From: Planctomycetota bacterium
GTDB lineage: Bacteria > Planctomycetota > Phycisphaerae > Sedimentisphaerales > Anaerohalosphaeraceae
Reading direction: 5' to 3'
Assembly: GCA_019456225.1 (NCBI GenBank)
Contig: VRUI01000027.1
Location: 1 to 54,305 of the forward strand
Length of the DNA: 54,305 nucleotides
Both the position numbers and the translations under genes were made by a program. This document shows positions 7,556 through 16,546 of this stretch, in pieces (the stretch's first letter is position 1; each line of letters opens with the position of its first letter). Below the pieces are notes generated by a model. That model saw only the letters and a list, made by a program, of their open reading frames with translations, ran no database searches and was not told where the DNA came from.

Positions 7556-10500
7556 ATGAAACCCATGTTGAGTCACCCATTGCGTCGTATTTCACTGATG
7601 TGTTTTTGCACGCTGTTAATTTCCCTCGCTTTTTGCACATCCCTGGCGCACGGGGAGGCCGAAGCCAAACCGCCGCAGAGCCAAATGCTCTACAACATCT
7701 TTGCGCCCATCATGCAGGACATGGGGTCGTGCAATCTCCAGAAAGCGAGCGTCGTTTCCGGGCCGGTCGAAATGAAGATGACCAACAACAAGCAGCCCGG
7801 CAAACAATGGTGGGTCCGCCTTGGTCAGAGTAAATTCAAAGTCACGATCGAAGATTCGGCGAACCTCAAGCTCGAAACAGCCCTGGCCAATGCCGAGCGA
7901 ATTCCGATCGCTTACCGTCGCGCCTTGGAGGTCGTGTCCGAGGACAAGAAGGCCGGACTGGCATTTTACAAAACGCTCGGCGGTGCCGCGGCGCACGGCG
8001 GACAGGCCTATCTCAACATGATCCCTCTGAAAGGCGCTCGCGCCGCCAGCGTCATTGCGCACGAAGCGGGACACGTCCTCGAACAACGCGCCCGCAGTGC
8101 GGAGAAGGATCTCCTGGACCGATGGGCCGAAGCCGTCAAAGCAGACAACATCGACGTCTCGCCCTATGGCAATAAGGCCAATGCCGAGGACCAGGCCGAC
8201 TTCGCGCGGCTTTACGCATACTGCATCGATTCCGCAGTGGACGGGGGCATGAAGGGAGAACTCAAAAAACTCTCCCCCGAACGGTTTGAACTCTGGGAGC
8301 ACATGTTAGTCCTCGCCGGCGGCATGGAGGCCAAAGGCGCCCCCCCCGCCCCGGATTTCGCTTTTGGCGCCGAACTGATAAAGCGCGCGGCGCTTAGCGA
8401 AGAGATGAAGCCGAAACTTGCGCAAGTCCGCGAGACAATCAGGGAATTGGCGACAAAGGGCGTGACCTATCACGTCGACACCACCAAGTCGATCGGCGAG
8501 ATTGACGTCAATATCTATGGGCAGTTTCTCGAACACATCTTTAACTCGGTCCACGGTGGGCTCTGGGGCGACATGATTCTCAATCCATCGTTTGAACGCA
8601 GGCCAGCTGTCGCGACCTGGTTTATCAAGGATGGCGCAATCCAGACCGAGGGCGGCGGAGAAAACACGCCCATACCCTTCGGCGACGAAAAATGGACCGA
8701 CTACGAAATCACCATGGATGCCAGGGTGACCGGTGGAAACAAGGGCATCAATATTCCGTTCCGCTGGCAGGGCCCAAAGGATCATTACATGATGAATTTC
8801 GGCGTCGCAGGTCACCGCCGATGGTCACTGCAAAAAAACTCAAACGGCCGCGAGTCCTTCCCATTCCAAGGCGATAAGGAACGGGCAGGGGTTGAGGTGG
8901 ATAAATGGTACAAGGTGAAAATCCGTGCTAATGGCGCCCACATCCAGAGTTGGCTAGATGGGGAAAAAATCGTCGATTTCGAAGAAAAGAGCGGTCGCAA
9001 ATCTGAATTGCTCCATGGCAAGATAGGCGTCAGCTGCGTCTGGTCAAAGCCGGCCTACCGAAATATCGAAGTTCGTTCTCTCGAAGGCAAGCTGCTCTTT
9101 AAGGGTATGCCCAGCGACAGCGATATGTCAATTACTCTGCCATACTGGAAACGCTATGGCCAAGGCCCGCTGCAGACAGATGTCAAGCAAGCTTTCAACG
9201 GCAGAGATGCGATGGTTATCACATCAATCAAAGATGGCGAGACCGGAATCCAGCAGAGCCCCAAGGCATTGCGATCAGGCGAAACTTATCGACTAAGCAT
9301 GTATCTGCGGGGCAAGAAAGATGGTGCCACAGCCGTGGTACGCATGCTCGGCGATAATGGCAACGTTGAATTTACCAAGCAGATCGGCCCGCTCGACACC
9401 GAGTGGAAAAAATATGAAATGTCGTTCGAGTGCAAGTCCGCGGCGATCGATGCGGTTCTGCAGATCGGCGCTCAGGGCCAGGACACGGTCATGGTAGACA
9501 TGGCTTCGATGTTCAGCGACACCTCGCTGGCTAGCGGCGGATTCAGGCCGGACCTCCTGCAAATGATCGCCGACGAAAAGCCGGCAAACATACGCTATCC
9601 CGGCGGCTGCTTTGCGTCGCAGTACCGTTGGAAAGACGGCATAGGCCCACACGACAAGCGGATCGACCATGCCCATGTAATTTGGGATGACCGCGACTCG
9701 AACCAGATGGGCACCGACGAGTTCATGGACCTCTGCCGCCGGATGAAAGCAGAGCCCATCATCCCCGTCAGCTTGGGATATGGCCTGCAGAACGCCCTCG
9801 ATTGGCTCGAATATTGCAACGGGTCCATCGAGACAAAATGGGGCAAAGTCAGAGCAGACAACGGCCACCCCGAACCCTATAATGTCAAGTTCTGGGAAAT
9901 CGACAACGAGACCTGGGGTATGGGTGCCAAAAAGTATTCCGAGCATGTCAAGACGTTCAGCAAGGCGTTGCGGGCGAAGGACCCGACGATAAAGATCATC
10001 GCTTGTGGCGGGTGTGCATACGACAACGACAAGAACAGAACGCTCGGATGGAACCAGACGCTGATAGACGAGGCGGCGACGGATTTTGATTACCTGAGCA
10101 TCCACTACTACAATGGGATTAGCGTTCCCGCCGACTTCGTGGGTGACCCGAGGCGATACGAAAATTACATTCGCGATGAGATCGCCCCGATGATCGCAAA
10201 GTCCAAAAATCCGAAGATGCTGATCTACTGCTCGGAATGGGGCATGATGAGTGCCGGATGGGGCTCAGGCCTCTATACGGGCGGAATCCTCAACGGATTT
10301 GAACGACTCAACGGTCTACTGACGATGAGTTGTCCAGCGGTGTGGCTGCAGAAGGTGTCGAAAGAGAAGCCGAATCCGCGCTGGGGCAGTTGCAGCATAA
10401 TCTTCGACCATGAGACCTCCTACGGTGCGCCGATGCACGTCACGCTGGCGCTCTGGCGGGAGAGCTATCAGCCCAAGCGACTGGCGGTGCAAGGACCGAA

Positions 10501-10789
10501 GAAACCACTGAATGTGGTCGCGGCAATGTCAGACGACGGGACGATTGTGACGTTCAAGGCGGTTAACACCGCCAAGCAGGCGGTGGATGTGAATGTGGTG
10601 ATGGATGGATTGAAGAAGGTGAAATCCGCAACGATGCAGGTGATCGCTCCAGGGAGTCCCGGAGCCACCAATACGCTGAAGAAACCGGACACCGTAAAGT
10701 CGGCGTCCGCGGCGGCCACGGTCAAAGGAAACACGGTGAGTTTCACCCTACCGCCATATTCGGCAGGTGTGGTGACCGCCAGGCAGTAA
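7556..10789 (+). CDS. Fusion: HExxH metallopeptidase-like domain + DUF1080-like domain + GH51 alpha-L-arabinofuranosidase
   Basis: A 1077-residue exported protein (signal peptide ending near SLAHG; AGGAG site). Residues about 60-260 carry a zinc-peptidase signature: HEAGH (His169, Glu170, His173) and a downstream YGNKANAEDQADF in which Glu211 could be the third ligand, as in anthrax-lethal-factor-type gluzincins. Residues about 365-510 are a DUF1080/LamG-like beta-sandwich (DYEITMDARVTGGNKG, DHYMMNFG). The GH51 parts are GEIDVNIYGQFLEHIFNSVH near 320, then NIRYPGGCFASQYRW. The acid/base lies in EIDNETWG (Glu785) and the nucleophile in YCSEWGM (Glu894). The GH51 enzyme should release alpha-L-arabinofuranose. 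The extra peptidase domain is unusual; GH51 proteins are typically 500-850 residues. The frame is unbroken, so the fusion is real in this sequence unless assembly joined two genes. Confidence 0.85.
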   Translation: MKPMLSHPLRRISLMCFCTLLISLAFCTSLAHGEAEAKPPQSQMLYNIFAPIMQDMGSCNLQKASVVSGPVEMKMTNNKQPGKQWWVRLGQSKFKVTIEDSANLKLETALANAERIPIAYRRALEVVSEDKKAGLAFYKTLGGAAAHGGQAYLNMIPLKGARAASVIAHEAGHVLEQRARSAEKDLLDRWAEAVKADNIDVSPYGNKANAEDQADFARLYAYCIDSAVDGGMKGELKKLSPERFELWEHMLVLAGGMEAKGAPPAPDFAFGAELIKRAALSEEMKPKLAQVRETIRELATKGVTYHVDTTKSIGEIDVNIYGQFLEHIFNSVHGGLWGDMILNPSFERRPAVATWFIKDGAIQTEGGGENTPIPFGDEKWTDYEITMDARVTGGNKGINIPFRWQGPKDHYMMNFGVAGHRRWSLQKNSNGRESFPFQGDKERAGVEVDKWYKVKIRANGAHIQSWLDGEKIVDFEEKSGRKSELLHGKIGVSCVWSKPAYRNIEVRSLEGKLLFKGMPSDSDMSITLPYWKRYGQGPLQTDVKQAFNGRDAMVITSIKDGETGIQQSPKALRSGETYRLSMYLRGKKDGATAVVRMLGDNGNVEFTKQIGPLDTEWKKYEMSFECKSAAIDAVLQIGAQGQDTVMVDMASMFSDTSLASGGFRPDLLQMIADEKPANIRYPGGCFASQYRWKDGIGPHDKRIDHAHVIWDDRDSNQMGTDEFMDLCRRMKAEPIIPVSLGYGLQNALDWLEYCNGSIETKWGKVRADNGHPEPYNVKFWEIDNETWGMGAKKYSEHVKTFSKALRAKDPTIKIIACGGCAYDNDKNRTLGWNQTLIDEAATDFDYLSIHYYNGISVPADFVGDPRRYENYIRDEIAPMIAKSKNPKMLIYCSEWGMMSAGWGSGLYTGGILNGFERLNGLLTMSCPAVWLQKVSKEKPNPRWGSCSIIFDHETSYGAPMHVTLALWRESYQPKRLAVQGPKKPLNVVAAMSDDGTIVTFKAVNTAKQAVDVNVVMDGLKKVKSATMQVIAPGSPGATNTLKKPDTVKSASAAATVKGNTVSFTLPPYSAGVVTARQ

Positions 10790-10807
10790 TCGTAACGAAC
10801 GGTCTGA

Positions 10808-10915
10808 CGGAGTTCGATTCTCCACCCGGTCGGTCTGAAGAAGGACGGCAATTGTGTTAAGATTGTCGCGATTGGCGATGGTCCGAACCTGGACGCACTT
10901 ACGGTTAATAAATAA
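10808..10915 (+). pseudogene. Remnant of a carbohydrate-binding module C-terminus
   Basis: Between two stop codons, without a start, the frame reads VGLKKDGNCVKIVAIGDGPN, then LDALTVNK and a stop at 10913. The pattern Lys-Gly-x-Asn-x-hydrophobic followed by GPNLD-x-Leu is typical of the last strands of CBM6/CBM35-type beta-sandwiches. It lies in the 150-bp gap between the GH51 fusion and the propeller gene and suggests that an older gene was replaced here. Confidence 0.45.
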
Positions 10916-10939
10916 ATTTACTCTAATTTTGAGGCCAAT

Positions 10940-12490
10940 ATGAAATTGTTGACAATGTTTTGTGTGATAATGTGTGTTGTGTCGGTAGCTTTTGCCGGCG
11001 AGTTGGTGCCGGTCGGTTTGCAAAAACAACTTCTGGTGGATGATTATGTAATCGCCCAAAAGGAGAATATTACCCGCGAGTTGGGCCAACCCAAGAAAAA
11101 GGGCGTGGTCATGGGGCCTAGTGTGCCAACTGATTTTCATCCTACAAAACAATTCCCTGATGGTGTAGCTCCTCGGGCAGGCGGGTATTGGGAATTCGGT
11201 AGACGCCTTTCTGTTGTCTGGAATGACAATCGCCAGTGTTTCCAAATGCTGTATCGTGCTTCGGCTGAGCATACCACCGGTTATGCCGAGTCCAAGGACG
11301 GCATACATTGGACAAAGCCATTAATTTCAGATGACGGCAAGAGCAATCTTATTACATCCCGTGGAAAAACGCAAGGCACCTTCTACGAATCTTCCTTTAT
11401 GATCGATCCGACTGTCCCCTGGGGCCATCCGGAAAAATACAAAGCTGTTTATAATCCGGGTGATCCATATGAGGTTGCGGCTGCTATAGCTCATTCAGCT
11501 GACGGCATACACTGGACGGGTTACAACGGTGGAAAACCAGCTACAGGAAGAGCGGCTGATACCTATAACCAGATACTGTGGGATCCTATCGGGAAGCGTT
11601 ATATGTTCCTTACCCGAACCGACTTGGCAGATAAGGGCGGACTAAAGGAGTCACGTTCCAGCCGTATCATGGTGCATGACAAGGGAAATGATCTGCTTAA
11701 CTATCCGACAGCATGGAAAACTATAGCTGAAATCAATGTAGATCATCCTGACAATGAGGTAACCAAACAAGGGGTTCCGCTATATCAAATGGAGTCGATG
11801 TGTGTATGGGTTTATGAGAATGTCTATTTCGGAATGATGCACGTTTTGACGACTGGGGATTTGACAGGATCTGACTACAAGGTCTCGGTAGCAGATCCCG
11901 ACAAGCGTCCTGAGGCAGATGTGCTTGATTTCTATATCGGGACCAGCAGAGACGGAAAGGATTTTGACAGGAGTTGGATCTATGCTCAAAAGCCTTTTGT
12001 CCCACGTGGGCCGGATTACAGCTTTGACAAGGGCATGCTTCAGCCATCTTCGGAAATCATTACCCGAGGCGATGAACACCTTATCTACTATACAGGCCAG
12101 TACACCCGACACCATAGCCCCCCTGCCGCCCGTAAAGATAGCGGCAAGGTCTGCCTGGCTATTTTACCTCTGGATCGTTTTATTAGTCAAGGAGCCGCCG
12201 ATAAGCTCGGAACGATTACTACGAAACCATTTGTACTTGAAGGTGACACGCTGCAGGTTAATGTCGATGCCACAGATGGCAGGTTCTATGCTGAGATACT
12301 TGATGCTGATGGTAAGCCGATCCCGGGCTTTACAGTTAACCAAGCGAGAATATTCGGCGGTGTTGACCAGTTGAGCCTGGAGCCGTGGTGGAAGGGCCAA
12401 AAAGACCTGTCATCACTTGAGGGTAAGACAATACGTTTGAAGTTCTATCTTTACAATGCAAAGATGTATGCTTTTGAAATTAAGTCGTAA
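10940..12490 (+). CDS. Exported five-bladed beta-propeller glycosidase-like protein
   Basis: A 516-residue protein with signal peptide MKLLTMFCVIMCVVSVAFAG and a GAGG site. The mature start LQKQLLVDDYVIAQKENIT is a hallmark of a large planctomycete family related to GH32/GH43/GH62-type propellers. Repeated blade phrases include GYAESKDGIHWTKP, AIAHSADGIHWTGY and YIGTSRDGKDFDR. The last 110 residues (TITTKPFVLEGDTLQVNVDA...) form a beta-sandwich like that following GH32-type propellers. I cannot assign the catalytic acids with confidence, so the substrate is unknown. Its position between GH51 and the HzsA-like gene suggests glycan processing. Confidence 0.7.
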   Translation: MKLLTMFCVIMCVVSVAFAGELVPVGLQKQLLVDDYVIAQKENITRELGQPKKKGVVMGPSVPTDFHPTKQFPDGVAPRAGGYWEFGRRLSVVWNDNRQCFQMLYRASAEHTTGYAESKDGIHWTKPLISDDGKSNLITSRGKTQGTFYESSFMIDPTVPWGHPEKYKAVYNPGDPYEVAAAIAHSADGIHWTGYNGGKPATGRAADTYNQILWDPIGKRYMFLTRTDLADKGGLKESRSSRIMVHDKGNDLLNYPTAWKTIAEINVDHPDNEVTKQGVPLYQMESMCVWVYENVYFGMMHVLTTGDLTGSDYKVSVADPDKRPEADVLDFYIGTSRDGKDFDRSWIYAQKPFVPRGPDYSFDKGMLQPSSEIITRGDEHLIYYTGQYTRHHSPPAARKDSGKVCLAILPLDRFISQGAADKLGTITTKPFVLEGDTLQVNVDATDGRFYAEILDADGKPIPGFTVNQARIFGGVDQLSLEPWWKGQKDLSSLEGKTIRLKFYLYNAKMYAFEIKS

Positions 12491-12543
12491 ATTTAAAAGA
12501 TGTATTTAAATGAAGCTGTCTGTTAGTTTATTTTGAGAGGTAT

Positions 12544-12569
12544 TTAAGGGGTCAGGAGCCTTTTTTAAG
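12544..12569 (+). terminator. REP-like terminator hairpin after the propeller gene
   Basis: TTAAGG, GGTCAGGAG, CCTTTTTTAA: a short stem with a T-run 54 bp after the stop. The same phrase GGGTCAGGAGCCTTTT recurs at 29921-29939 and, with one change, at 35469-35486, always after a gene end. It is therefore either a shared terminator or a REP-type repeat. Confidence 0.5.
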
Positions 12570-12630
12570 CTGAGTTTTTCTTGAGAAAATATTTACATGC
12601 CGCCTTGAGTATGGTAAAATTCACAAAGCT

Positions 12631-12688
12631 GGGCATTTTGACATTGAGTGCGTTGCTCAATACGCTCAAAATTCCCGTGAACGGTTAC
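12631..12688 (+). repeat. 58-bp exact repeat, copy 1
   Basis: The 58 bases from GGGCATTTTGACATTGAGTG to CCCGTGAACGGTTAC are identical to 47102-47159. The core TTGAGTGCG...CGCTCAA can pair. Its tail GTGAACGGTTAC occurs a third time at 41321-41332. It lies in the 290-bp gap before the HzsA-like gene, which otherwise holds only a terminator-like hairpin and the leader. Confidence 0.85.
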
Positions 12689-12782
12689 TAGAATTATTGG
12701 TATCGTGCGGAGAAAAATATGCTTTTTAACCGTGTAAATGGGAAATGTCAGCTAATAGCTGTTTTTTTTTGAAAGGTTTAGA

Positions 12783-15014
12783 ATGAAACGTTTTGTATTT
12801 GTTGTTTCGATGCTGGTTTGTGTTAGTACGGTAGCTTTCGCAGTTGATCTTGGTGCTGTTAAGGCTAAACTTGGGGTTGATGAGCTTGTTTTTGTTAAGC
12901 GTGATACTTATCAGTCCAATCATTACTACACCGACCATATTAACGGATGCCGGTTCTTTGGCGGTAATATTTGTATTCTTAACCTTAATAATGGTTCGGT
13001 TCGTGAGATCGTCGATTCCATGAAGCATGGTATATTCGGCAGGATCGATCTTTCTTTCGATGCTAAGAAAATCGTCTTCGCCTGGAAAGAAAAGATCGGC
13101 GTGGGCTTTCGTATCTATGAAGTAAACGTTGACGGGTCCGGTTTGCGTCAGCTTACGTTTCCGCCTGATGACGAAGATGCCCGGATAAAGAAGTATAAGA
13201 TCAATAATGCGTATCAGCACCATACCGACGATATGAATCCGTGTTACCTGCCGGACGGCGGAATTTGCTTTATCTCTTCGCGATGCGAGTTTGGTATCCT
13301 CTGCGATGCTCCTGACCTGTTTACCACGACGGTTCTTTACCGCATTGACGGTGACGGCAAAAATATGCAGAAGCTTTCCAACAGTTCGGTCAGCGAACAG
13401 TCTCCAAGTGTTATGAATGACGGTCGGATTCTTTATACCCGCTGGGAGTATGTCGATAAAGGCGCTGTTTCGGCTAAATGTCTTTGGGCGATGCGTCCGG
13501 ACGGTACGGGTTCTGCCGAGGTATACGGCAATGACATCTCCCTTCCGCCAACCTTCCTGCATGGCAAGGCGATCCCCGGCCATAACAACCTCTTCGTAAT
13601 GCTGGGCACACCGCATTATCCACAGAGCGGCGTAGGTACGGTCATTCTGGTAGACACTAACAAGGATATCCGAACGAAAGATCCGATGACCTATATCACG
13701 CCTGATGTTGATATTCGAGGCGAGGGCGGTTTCAATCATAAGGTTGACGGCAGGTGGGTAAGGAGCCAGAACGGCCCTTTGTTTATGGATCCGTACCCGA
13801 TCAGTGAAAAGCTTTTCCTTGTTTCGCACAACCCCGACAAGCACTGGAAGGACCGTACGGCATGGGGTTTGTATTTGCTTAACGAAAAGGGTGAGACAAC
13901 GCCGATCTACGACGATCCGGGTACTTCATGCTGGGTGCCGATCCCGCTTAAGAGCCGCCGGGTCCCGCCTGTTCCTATGACGGTTATCGATGAGAGGACG
14001 GCGAAGAAAAATCTCGCGACGGTTATTGTTTCGGATATATACCACGGAATGGAAGGCGTTAATCGCGGCACGATCAAATATATCCGCGTCAACGAGCAGA
14101 TCCCAAGGCCATGGGGAGCAAGACGCTTCTGGGGTGGTGACGGTTACGACCAGCAGCACGCAACTATCTCAAAGGATACAAACCTGGGGCTAAGGGTTCA
14201 GCACGGTATCGTACCGGTCTACAAAGATGGCTCGGCTCATTTTGTAGTCCCCGCTGATAGGAATATATTCTTCCAGGCACTCGACGAAAACCATATGGAA
14301 GTCCAGCGTGAAAGGACATTCGTAAACTATCGTCCCGGCGAAACACGCACCTGTATCGGCTGTCACGAAACGCCAAAGGATGCGCCGCTGGGCAGGCGTA
14401 GAGTTATGGAAGCAATAAAGCACGCTCCAAGCAAACCCGGGCCTCAGCCGGGCGAAAAGACTGGCAAACGTGTACTCGATTTTGCATATGACGTTCAGCC
14501 GGTGCTCGACAAGCATTGCATAAAATGCCACAGCGGCGAAAAGCCAAAGGCCGGTCTGAATCTTTCCGGCGAAATGACCAGATTGTTCAGCCGCTCATAT
14601 GAAAGCCTCATCCCCGAAAGACGCGGGGGTAAAGGACGCAGAAGTTTTGATCTGGTCGGTCCGACCATCGGCGAAAACCATCCGAAGACAGGCAACGTTC
14701 ATTACCTGCCGGCTAAGTCGCTCGGTTCGCATGCCAGCGTACTGGTTTCTATGCTTAATCCGGGTAAGGTCAAGCTCAAAGATCCTAAGATGGCAGCGAT
14801 TGCAGAGAAGCTTGCCAAAAAACACAAAAAGGTCAAAATGTCAAAAGAAGAAATGATTCGCCTGACAACCTGGGTCGACGCCAATGGTCAGTATTACGGT
14901 ACATACTACGGCAGAAAGAACATCAAATATAAGGATCATCCGAACTTCCGTCCGCATCAAACAGTAGAACAGGCTCAGGGCCTCCTGCCGCCGATCCCGG
15001 AAGATAAGAGATAG
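12783..15014 (+). CDS. Exported di-haem HzsA-like / TolB-like beta-propeller protein
   Basis: A 743-residue protein with signal peptide MKRFVFVVSMLVCVSTVAFA and a GAAAGG site. Residues about 30-400 look like a TolB/WD40-type propeller (ICILNLNNGSVREIVDS, SRCEFGILCDAPD, MNDGRILYTRWEYVD). Residues about 400-530 match the hydrazine synthase alpha-subunit middle-domain family (VPVYKDGSAHFVVPADRNIF, FVNYRPGETRTCIGCHE). There are two c-type haem sites: CIGCH (Cys524, Cys527, His528) and CIKCH (Cys579, Cys582, His583), the second starting a planctomycete cytochrome C-type domain. Non-anammox planctomycetes carry many such paralogues, so hydrazine synthesis is not implied and no HzsB/HzsC partner is present. 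A redox or sensor role in the periplasm is possible. No similar gene is nearby. Confidence 0.75.
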   Translation: MKRFVFVVSMLVCVSTVAFAVDLGAVKAKLGVDELVFVKRDTYQSNHYYTDHINGCRFFGGNICILNLNNGSVREIVDSMKHGIFGRIDLSFDAKKIVFAWKEKIGVGFRIYEVNVDGSGLRQLTFPPDDEDARIKKYKINNAYQHHTDDMNPCYLPDGGICFISSRCEFGILCDAPDLFTTTVLYRIDGDGKNMQKLSNSSVSEQSPSVMNDGRILYTRWEYVDKGAVSAKCLWAMRPDGTGSAEVYGNDISLPPTFLHGKAIPGHNNLFVMLGTPHYPQSGVGTVILVDTNKDIRTKDPMTYITPDVDIRGEGGFNHKVDGRWVRSQNGPLFMDPYPISEKLFLVSHNPDKHWKDRTAWGLYLLNEKGETTPIYDDPGTSCWVPIPLKSRRVPPVPMTVIDERTAKKNLATVIVSDIYHGMEGVNRGTIKYIRVNEQIPRPWGARRFWGGDGYDQQHATISKDTNLGLRVQHGIVPVYKDGSAHFVVPADRNIFFQALDENHMEVQRERTFVNYRPGETRTCIGCHETPKDAPLGRRRVMEAIKHAPSKPGPQPGEKTGKRVLDFAYDVQPVLDKHCIKCHSGEKPKAGLNLSGEMTRLFSRSYESLIPERRGGKGRRSFDLVGPTIGENHPKTGNVHYLPAKSLGSHASVLVSMLNPGKVKLKDPKMAAIAEKLAKKHKKVKMSKEEMIRLTTWVDANGQYYGTYYGRKNIKYKDHPNFRPHQTVEQAQGLLPPIPEDKR

Positions 15015-15315
15015 ACGAACTGCCGTCATTGTTCCGTACTGTCGGCATCTTACCAACAGTAGCCCGAAGCGCGAGCGCAGGGATAATCGCTGCGCTGAAA
15101 GCACACAAAAAACGTGACAGTTAGATAGGATTATTATGACAAAAGTATGTAAACGTAACAGGGTTTAACTAACTTACACTTGGGAGTTGAATCCGCTATA
15201 ATAAAGTTGCATGAGAATGAGAGAATTGAGCCATCTCATTCAAACAGCCATCGAAATCAACGGTTGGATTCGAAAATCATCGTGCAACAGGGTCAAAGAA
15301 TAAGGAATACTGAAG
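15015..15315 (+). other. Intergenic region with hairpin and leader repeat
   Basis: The region holds a perfect 7-bp stem AGCGCAG / CTGCGCT (15074-15080, 15090-15096) in a GC-rich REP-like stretch without a T-run. It also holds the unit ACTTGGGAGTTGAATCCGC (15177-15195; shared with 19157-19175 and partly 16494-16506), a perfect TATAAT at 15197-15202 and leader repeat copy 3. No gene is seen. Confidence 0.6.
15206..15294 (+). repeat. Dispersed leader repeat, copy 3
   Basis: TTGCATGAGAATGAGAGAAT begins the copy and CATCGTGCAACAGGGTC ends it, 21 bp before the GH43 start. The internal hairpin CGAAATCAA CGG TTGGATTCG has one mismatch. A perfect TATAAT lies 3 bp upstream of the copy. The best -35 candidate at 17-bp spacing (TTACAC) is weak, so only the -10 is supported. 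Confidence 0.8.
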
Positions 15316-16269
15316 ATGAGGTTACTGGTAACGCTGACAATGGCAATTCTCCTCATGGGCGTGGTCTCCGGAGAAACAGTTGATGAAGCTGAGACCAACG
15401 AGGAGATCTATCTTTTCACCTCATTCAGAGGGAACGGCGGGGATGGGCTACACCTAGCCTACAGCAGGGACGGCCTACAATGGATGCCGCTCAAGGGTGA
15501 TAAGCCGTTCCTGAAACCGATGGTCGGGGGCAAGCTCATGCGTGACCCTTGCATAATTCAAGGGCCTGACGGACTCTTTCATATGGTCTGGACAACGAGT
15601 TGGACAGATAAGGGAATCGGCATCGCTCATTCTGAAGACCTCATCAATTGGTCGGAACAGAAGTTTGTTCCCGTCATGAAGCATGAGCCCACGGCCCGTA
15701 ACTGTTGGGCTCCTGAGATTACATGGGACCCCGATGGAAAGCAGTATGTGATCTACTGGGCTACAGCACTACCAAACAAGTTCAAGGAAATAGCCAAAAG
15801 CGCAGACGCTGGGTTGAATCATCGGATGTACTGTACCACCACGAAGGACTTTAAGAGTTACACGAAGACTCGTCTCTTCTATAACCCCGGTTTCACCGTG
15901 ATCGATTCGACAATCATCAACGTCCAAGATCGATATGTCATGATCACGAAGGATGAAACCGGGCATCCGCCTGCCAAGAACCTTCACATTGCCACCAGTG
16001 ACAAGGTTACAGGGCCATGGGAAAAGGCCTCCGAGCCATTCTCCCCTAAGGGCCTCTGGGTGGAAGGCGCAACGGCCCTGAAGATCGGCAAGTACTGGTA
16101 CGTGTATTTCGATGCCTATAGGGCGCATAGGTACGGTGTTATGCGAACCAAGGACTTCAAGAGTTGGGAAGACGTTTCGGAAGAACTTAAGGTCCCGAAA
16201 GGCATGAGACATGGAACGGTACTCTCTACTTCACACGACATCCTGGATGAACTACTCAAGCAGGAATAG
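15316..16269 (+). CDS. Exported GH43-family glycosidase (arabinosidase-like)
   Basis: A 317-residue protein with signal peptide MRLLVTLTMAILLMGVVSG, initiated at ATG 15316 after AAGGA. Five-bladed propeller features of GH43 are visible: LHLAYSRDGLQWMPL, then KLMRDPCIIQGPDGLFHMVW with Asp77 as candidate general base or pKa modulator. NCWAPEITWDPDGKQYVIYW and LWVEGATALKIGKYWYVYFD follow, the latter with Glu250 as the expected general acid. The length is normal for a single-domain GH43. The substrate is probably an arabinose- or galactose-containing side chain, in line with the neighbouring GH127, GH51 and GH106 genes. Leader repeat copy 3 lies directly upstream. Confidence 0.8.
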   Translation: MRLLVTLTMAILLMGVVSGETVDEAETNEEIYLFTSFRGNGGDGLHLAYSRDGLQWMPLKGDKPFLKPMVGGKLMRDPCIIQGPDGLFHMVWTTSWTDKGIGIAHSEDLINWSEQKFVPVMKHEPTARNCWAPEITWDPDGKQYVIYWATALPNKFKEIAKSADAGLNHRMYCTTTKDFKSYTKTRLFYNPGFTVIDSTIINVQDRYVMITKDETGHPPAKNLHIATSDKVTGPWEKASEPFSPKGLWVEGATALKIGKYWYVYFDAYRAHRYGVMRTKDFKSWEDVSEELKVPKGMRHGTVLSTSHDILDELLKQE

Positions 16270-16298
16270 ACCGTCCAACAAATTGCTGCACCATTACC

Positions 16299-16320
16299 TT
16301 CTGAAGGCGCACCTTCAGAA
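16299..16320 (+). other. Hairpin after the GH43 gene
   Basis: TTCTGAAGG / CCTTCAGAA is a perfect 9-bp stem with a CGCA loop, 29 bp after the stop. It has no following T-run, so it may stabilise a 3' end or act in Rho-dependent termination. Confidence 0.5.
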
Positions 16321-16458
16321 AGAAGGTGAGCAAGACGTTGGGCCATATGAAATCAAAACAATAATAATTTGAAAATAGATTTTATAACTTACAATAACAA
16401 TAACAATTTGATTAGCTCTGCAGAGCATTTCGCCTCTGCCCCCTGAGCCGCCTGGTGA

Positions 16459-16486
16459 GAATAAAGTGTCTGACACCTTTATTTTA
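16459..16486 (+). terminator. REP-like hairpin with T-rich tail
   Basis: AATAAAGTGTC / GACACCTTTATT pairs over 11 bp with one bulge and is followed by TTTAG. The phrase GTGTCTGACACC is typical of dispersed REP-type palindromes linked to IS200-like transposases. It lies 61 bp before the GH106 gene. A perfect palindrome GCTCTGCAGAGC lies just upstream (about 16417-16428), and 16364-16401 resembles the A/T-rich leader of the 30063 gene. Confidence 0.45.
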
Positions 16487-16546
16487 GTTCGGAGTTGAAT
16501 CCGCCTCGCGAATTAAGCAGATTGTTTAATGAAAGAAAGTTGATAC

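Noticed and set aside
12726-13844. 372-codon minus-strand open frame
   Set aside because: It lies wholly opposite the HzsA-like gene and has no ribosome site or recognisable domain.
12783-15014. Anammox hydrazine synthase
   Set aside because: Only the middle-domain family and haem motifs match; no partner subunits are present and the neighbours are carbohydrate genes.
15174-15202. Strong sigma-70 promoter upstream of GH43
   Set aside because: The TATAAT is perfect, but the -35 region (TTACAC) matches poorly, so only a -10 is noted.
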